A program made the translations under genes and the position numbers. Under the pieces are notes generated by a model. That model worked only from the letters and a program-made list of their open reading frames with translations, made no database searches and was not told the origin of the DNA. This document shows, in pieces, positions 61,494 to 64,000 of a DNA stretch of 64,000 bases (the first letter of the stretch is position 1; each line of letters starts with the position of its first letter). The stretch comes from Curtobacterium oceanosedimentum (GTDB taxonomy: Bacteria; Actinomycetota; Actinomycetes; Actinomycetales; Microbacteriaceae): NCBI RefSeq assembly GCF_020297365.1, contig NZ_JAIXIG010000007.1, positions 990-64,989 on the forward strand. The letters are read 5' to 3'.

Positions 61494-63244
61494 CAGTCGT
61501 CCTTCCCGTCCGGCGTGGTGCCGTTCTCGGCGGTGCCCTGCTGGGCCTTCCGCTCCGCGATCGTCTGGCGGCGCTGCGCCTCGCCGGCGCTCCGCTGCCG
61601 CTTGCCGTCGACGACGGGGGCACGGAACTGCGCGCGTCCCCGGTACACGGCACCGAGTGCTGCCGGGTCGAGCCCGCTGAAGCGGTGGCCCTCACCGAAG
61701 AACCGGCTGCGGGCGATGAGCTGCATCATCGGGTGCGTGAACATCACGACCACGACGACGTCGATCAGGGTCGTGAGCAACAGCGTGAACGCGAAGCCCT
61801 TCACGTCGCTCACCGCGAGGACGTAGAGCACGATCGCGGCGAGGAAGTTGATCGAGTCCGAGGCGAGGATGGTGCGCAGCGCACGCTTCCAGCCGGACTC
61901 GACGGCGCTCTCCAGGCCCCGGCCGTCCCGGAGCTCGTCACGGATGCGTTCGAAGTACACGATGAACGAGTCCGCGGTGATGCCGATCGCCACGATGAGG
62001 CCGGCGACACCTGCCAACGACAGGCGGTAGTCGACGCGCCACGACATGATCGCGATCACCAGGTAGGTCAGGATCGCGGCGACCCCCAGGGACAGCACCG
62101 TGACGAAGGCGAGCGCCCGGTACTGGATGACCGAGTAGATGATCACCAGGATGAGCCCGATCAGGCCCGCGACGAGACCGCCGACGAGCTGGGCGGTGCC
62201 GAGCGTCGCGGAGATGTTCTCGTTCGACTGCACCTGGAAGTTGATCGGCAGGGCGCCGTACTTCAGCTGGTCGGCGAGGGTCTTCGCCGACTCCGCCGTG
62301 AAGCTGCCGCTGATCTGCGCCTTGCCGTTCGTGATCGCCGTGTTCGTCCGCGGGGCCTCGATGACCGTGCCGTCGAGCACGATGGCGAACTGGTTCTGCG
62401 GCTGCTGCAGCGAGACGAGTCGGTTCGTGACGGAGCGGAAGTCCTTCGAGCCCGCGTCGTTGAAGGTCAGGTTGACGGCCCACTGGCCCGTCGACGTGCC
62501 CTGCGAGTCGGTGGCGAGTCCTGAGGTGGCGTTGCTGATGTCGTCACCCAGTACCTCGACGGGGCCGAGGATGTACTTGGCCGTGCCGCTCTGGTCGCAG
62601 GTGACCAGGGGCTCGTCGTCCGGCGCGGTCGTGGTGTCGTCCGGAGCCGCGCAGTTGTAGTTGGTGTAGAGGTCCTGGAGCTTGGGCGTCACCCAGTTCA
62701 GGTCGCTCGCGTTCGACGGCTTCGCGCTCGGGCTGGCCTCGAGCGAGGCCGGCGGCGAGTACGGCGTCGGCGACGCGGTGCCCTTCCCGTCGTCGCCGAC
62801 GGAGGTGTTCGTGGCGGCCTCGGTGAAGAGCACCGGGCGGAAGGTCAGCTTGGCGGCCGCCTCGATGCGGTCGATCGTGGCCTGGTCCGGCTTGCCCGGG
62901 ATCGAGACGACGATGTTGTTCGTGCCCTGGGTGTTGATCTGCGACTCCGAGACGCCCGTCGCGTTGATGCGCTGACGGATGATCTCGACGGCCTGGTTCA
63001 ACTGCTCACGCGTGACCGAGCCGCCCTCGGTGTTCTGCGCGGCGAGGGTCAGCTGCGTGCCGCCCTGCAGGTCCAGTGCGAGTTCCGGGACCCAGCTCGC
63101 GCCCTGGTACCACTCGTCGGTGTCGTCCTTCGAAGAGCCGGCCAGGATCGACGCGGTGGTGTTCACACCGGCGAGGATCGCGATCAGGATCACCAACCAG
63201 GTGAGCGAGCGCAGCGCCTTCTTGACGGGTGTCGATCGTGCCAC
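61493..63244 (-). CDS. secD: Protein-export membrane protein SecD
   Basis: 583-aa Sec auxiliary subunit. An N-terminal helix (LTWLVILIAILAGVNTTASI) is followed by a large extracytoplasmic P1 domain (LDLQGGTQLTLAA, NIVVSIPGKPD, up to about residue 330) and five C-terminal helices with TADSFIVYFERIRDELRDG and SDSINFLAAIVLYVLAVSDV. The P1 head carries a Pro/Ala/Ser/Thr-rich insert (about 150-180). GTG 63244 gives the usual short N-terminus (ARSTPVKKALRSLTW); a GTG at 63280 would add 12 residues and cannot be excluded. Confidence 0.93.
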   Translation of the reverse strand: MARSTPVKKALRSLTWLVILIAILAGVNTTASILAGSSKDDTDEWYQGASWVPELALDLQGGTQLTLAAQNTEGGSVTREQLNQAVEIIRQRINATGVSESQINTQGTNNIVVSIPGKPDQATIDRIEAAAKLTFRPVLFTEAATNTSVGDDGKGTASPTPYSPPASLEASPSAKPSNASDLNWVTPKLQDLYTNYNCAAPDDTTTAPDDEPLVTCDQSGTAKYILGPVEVLGDDISNATSGLATDSQGTSTGQWAVNLTFNDAGSKDFRSVTNRLVSLQQPQNQFAIVLDGTVIEAPRTNTAITNGKAQISGSFTAESAKTLADQLKYGALPINFQVQSNENISATLGTAQLVGGLVAGLIGLILVIIYSVIQYRALAFVTVLSLGVAAILTYLVIAIMSWRVDYRLSLAGVAGLIVAIGITADSFIVYFERIRDELRDGRGLESAVESGWKRALRTILASDSINFLAAIVLYVLAVSDVKGFAFTLLLTTLIDVVVVVMFTHPMMQLIARSRFFGEGHRFSGLDPAALGAVYRGRAQFRAPVVDGKRQRSAGEAQRRQTIAERKAQQGTAENGTTPDGKDD

Positions 63245-63300
63245 CGGTCGTCTCGTCTTTCTGTTCAGGACCGTCGGCACACCGTGCGACGGCAGAAGGG

Positions 63301-63328
63301 AGCCGCCGGGTCAGTCGACCCGGCGGCT
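63301..63328 (-). terminator. Hairpin between yajC and secD
   Basis: A perfect 12-bp stem AGCCGCCGGGTC / GACCCGGCGGCT with loop AGTC, 7 bp after the yajC stop and inside what should be one operon. It may be a partial terminator or an mRNA-stabilising structure that sets the yajC:secDF ratio. Confidence 0.65.
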
Positions 63329-63334
63329 GGGGCG

Positions 63335-63736
63335 TCAGTCGTCGGACTTGCGCTTCGTGGCGTCGGTCTCGTCCACGCGGTCGGTGTCGACCCGCTCGCC
63401 GTAGACCGGCTCCCCGTTGAGTTCGGCGACGGGCGTCGCCTCGGCCTCGGTGGTCGTGGTGGTCTCGACGTCGGACTCGTTGTCGTCGACGACGCGGGAC
63501 AGGGTCTGACGGTGCACGGTGACGACGGTCCCCGGAGCGATCTCGACGTCCGCCGTGACCTTCTCGTCGTTGACCGACAGCAGCGTGCCGTACAGACCGA
63601 AGGACAGCATGACGCGGGCGCCCGGCACCATCTTGTCGGCGATCTCGGCCTGCTGCTTCTTGCGCTTGCGGCTGCTGTAGAACATGAAGGCCGCGAACGC
63701 CACGATGATGACGATGAGGAAGATTGACTGGTCCAT
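63335..63736 (-). CDS. yajC: Preprotein translocase subunit YajC
   Basis: 133-aa accessory Sec protein with an N-terminal membrane helix (IFLIVIIVAFAAFMFYSSRKRKK-type) and the conserved cytoplasmic domain KMVPGARVMLSFGLYGTLLSVNDE and ADVEIAPGTVVTVHRQTLSRVVDD. The C-terminal ~45 residues are a variable acidic tail. ATG with AGAAGG about 10 nt upstream; TAGACT (63784-63779) is a likely -10. It lies between ruvB and secD, as in many actinobacteria. Confidence 0.93.
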   Translation of the reverse strand: MDQSIFLIVIIVAFAAFMFYSSRKRKKQQAEIADKMVPGARVMLSFGLYGTLLSVNDEKVTADVEIAPGTVVTVHRQTLSRVVDDNESDVETTTTTEAEATPVAELNGEPVYGERVDTDRVDETDATKRKSDD

Positions 63737-63826
63737 GGTGGCGATGCCTTCTCTGGTTGCTCGGTTTCGGGCCGTAGCAGTCTAGGGCACGCCACCGTCC
63801 GTGGCATGTCACTCGACTGAACGGTG

Positions 63827-64000
63827 TCAGGCGGTGGTGTCCTGGTCGTCGAAGAGCCCGGGTTGCCCGCCGGCGCCCTGTCCGGGCGTGAGGCCGAGGT
63901 GCCGCCAGGCGGTCGGTGTCGCGATGCGCCCCCGTGGGGTCCGGGTGACCAGACCGACCCGGACCAGGAACGGTTCGACGACCGACTCGATGGTCTCGGA
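63827..64000 (-). CDS. ruvB: Holliday junction branch-migration helicase RuvB, 3' end only
   Basis: Only the last 57 codons are in the window. The translation includes [36 protein letters not shown] and the tail [12 protein letters not shown]. The first two parts match the RuvB C-terminal winged-helix (DNA-binding) domain. The ATPase domain lies beyond the right edge. Position before yajC-secDF agrees with the common ruvCAB-yajC-secDF order. Confidence 0.88.
   Translation of the reverse strand, partial: SETIESVVEPFLVRVGLVTRTPRGRIATPTAWRHLGLTPGQGAGGQPGLFDDQDTTA

Overview
The window is chromosomal DNA of a high-GC Gram-positive actinobacterium. Gene content and order point to the family Microbacteriaceae, most likely Curtobacterium or a close relative; this is inferred from gene families, not from a marker-gene tree. 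Supporting signs are the mycothiol ligase MshC, RbpA, the PafB/PafC regulators, the ctaE-qcrCAB respiratory cluster, frequent GTG starts and very high GC throughout. I see no prophage, insertion sequence, CRISPR array or rRNA. There is one tRNA, tRNA-Leu(GAG).

Layout. 1-11.3 kb: a peptidoglycan D,D-carboxypeptidase, a class C beta-lactamase-like hydrolase, a GDSL esterase divergent from an acyl-CoA dehydrogenase, DNA polymerase IV, an XPB-type helicase, a type II NADH dehydrogenase and an alcohol dehydrogenase. 11.5-27 kb: tRNA-Leu, an M20 peptidase, then uppP-mshC-PAC2-HAD-trmI-FKBP-pafB-pafC-tatC-helY-lnt-rbpA. This order matches the neighbourhood of the Pup-proteasome locus in mycobacteria, but every core pupylation and proteasome gene is absent. 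27-33.4 kb: an SPFH/NfeD pair, an SDR, a Nudix hydrolase, a UvrA-like ATPase and small proteins. 33.5-38.6 kb: an SDR with its MmyB-type regulator, an alcohol dehydrogenase and an ABC exporter. 38.6-43.7 kb: a divergent glycerol/dihydroxyacetone locus (dhaKLM against glpFK). 44.2-49.6 kb: trpD divergent from ctaE-qcrCAB. 49.7-57.8 kb: a phosphodiesterase, a Stealth sugar-phosphate transferase, an SDR-SGNH-membrane protein operon, deoC, an ROK kinase and an AbiEi-like protein. 57.7-64 kb: rel, a rhodanese, secF, secD, yajC and the 3' end of ruvB.

Two themes run through the whole window. First, many genes carry a TANNNT -10 box only 6-8 nt before the start codon, so their transcripts should be leaderless. 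Some divergent pairs have back-to-back -10 boxes, and one pair shares the central TA. Second, intergenic gaps hold at least three families of long, nearly perfect palindromes. Most lie just after stop codons, but pieces of one family have entered coding tails and an interdomain linker. A 150-bp duplication built on 19-bp units lies between glpK and trpD. Nothing here is clearly a new defence or biosynthetic system. The most unusual material is the repeat and palindrome architecture, the emptied proteasome locus and the operator arrangement of the dha/glp region.
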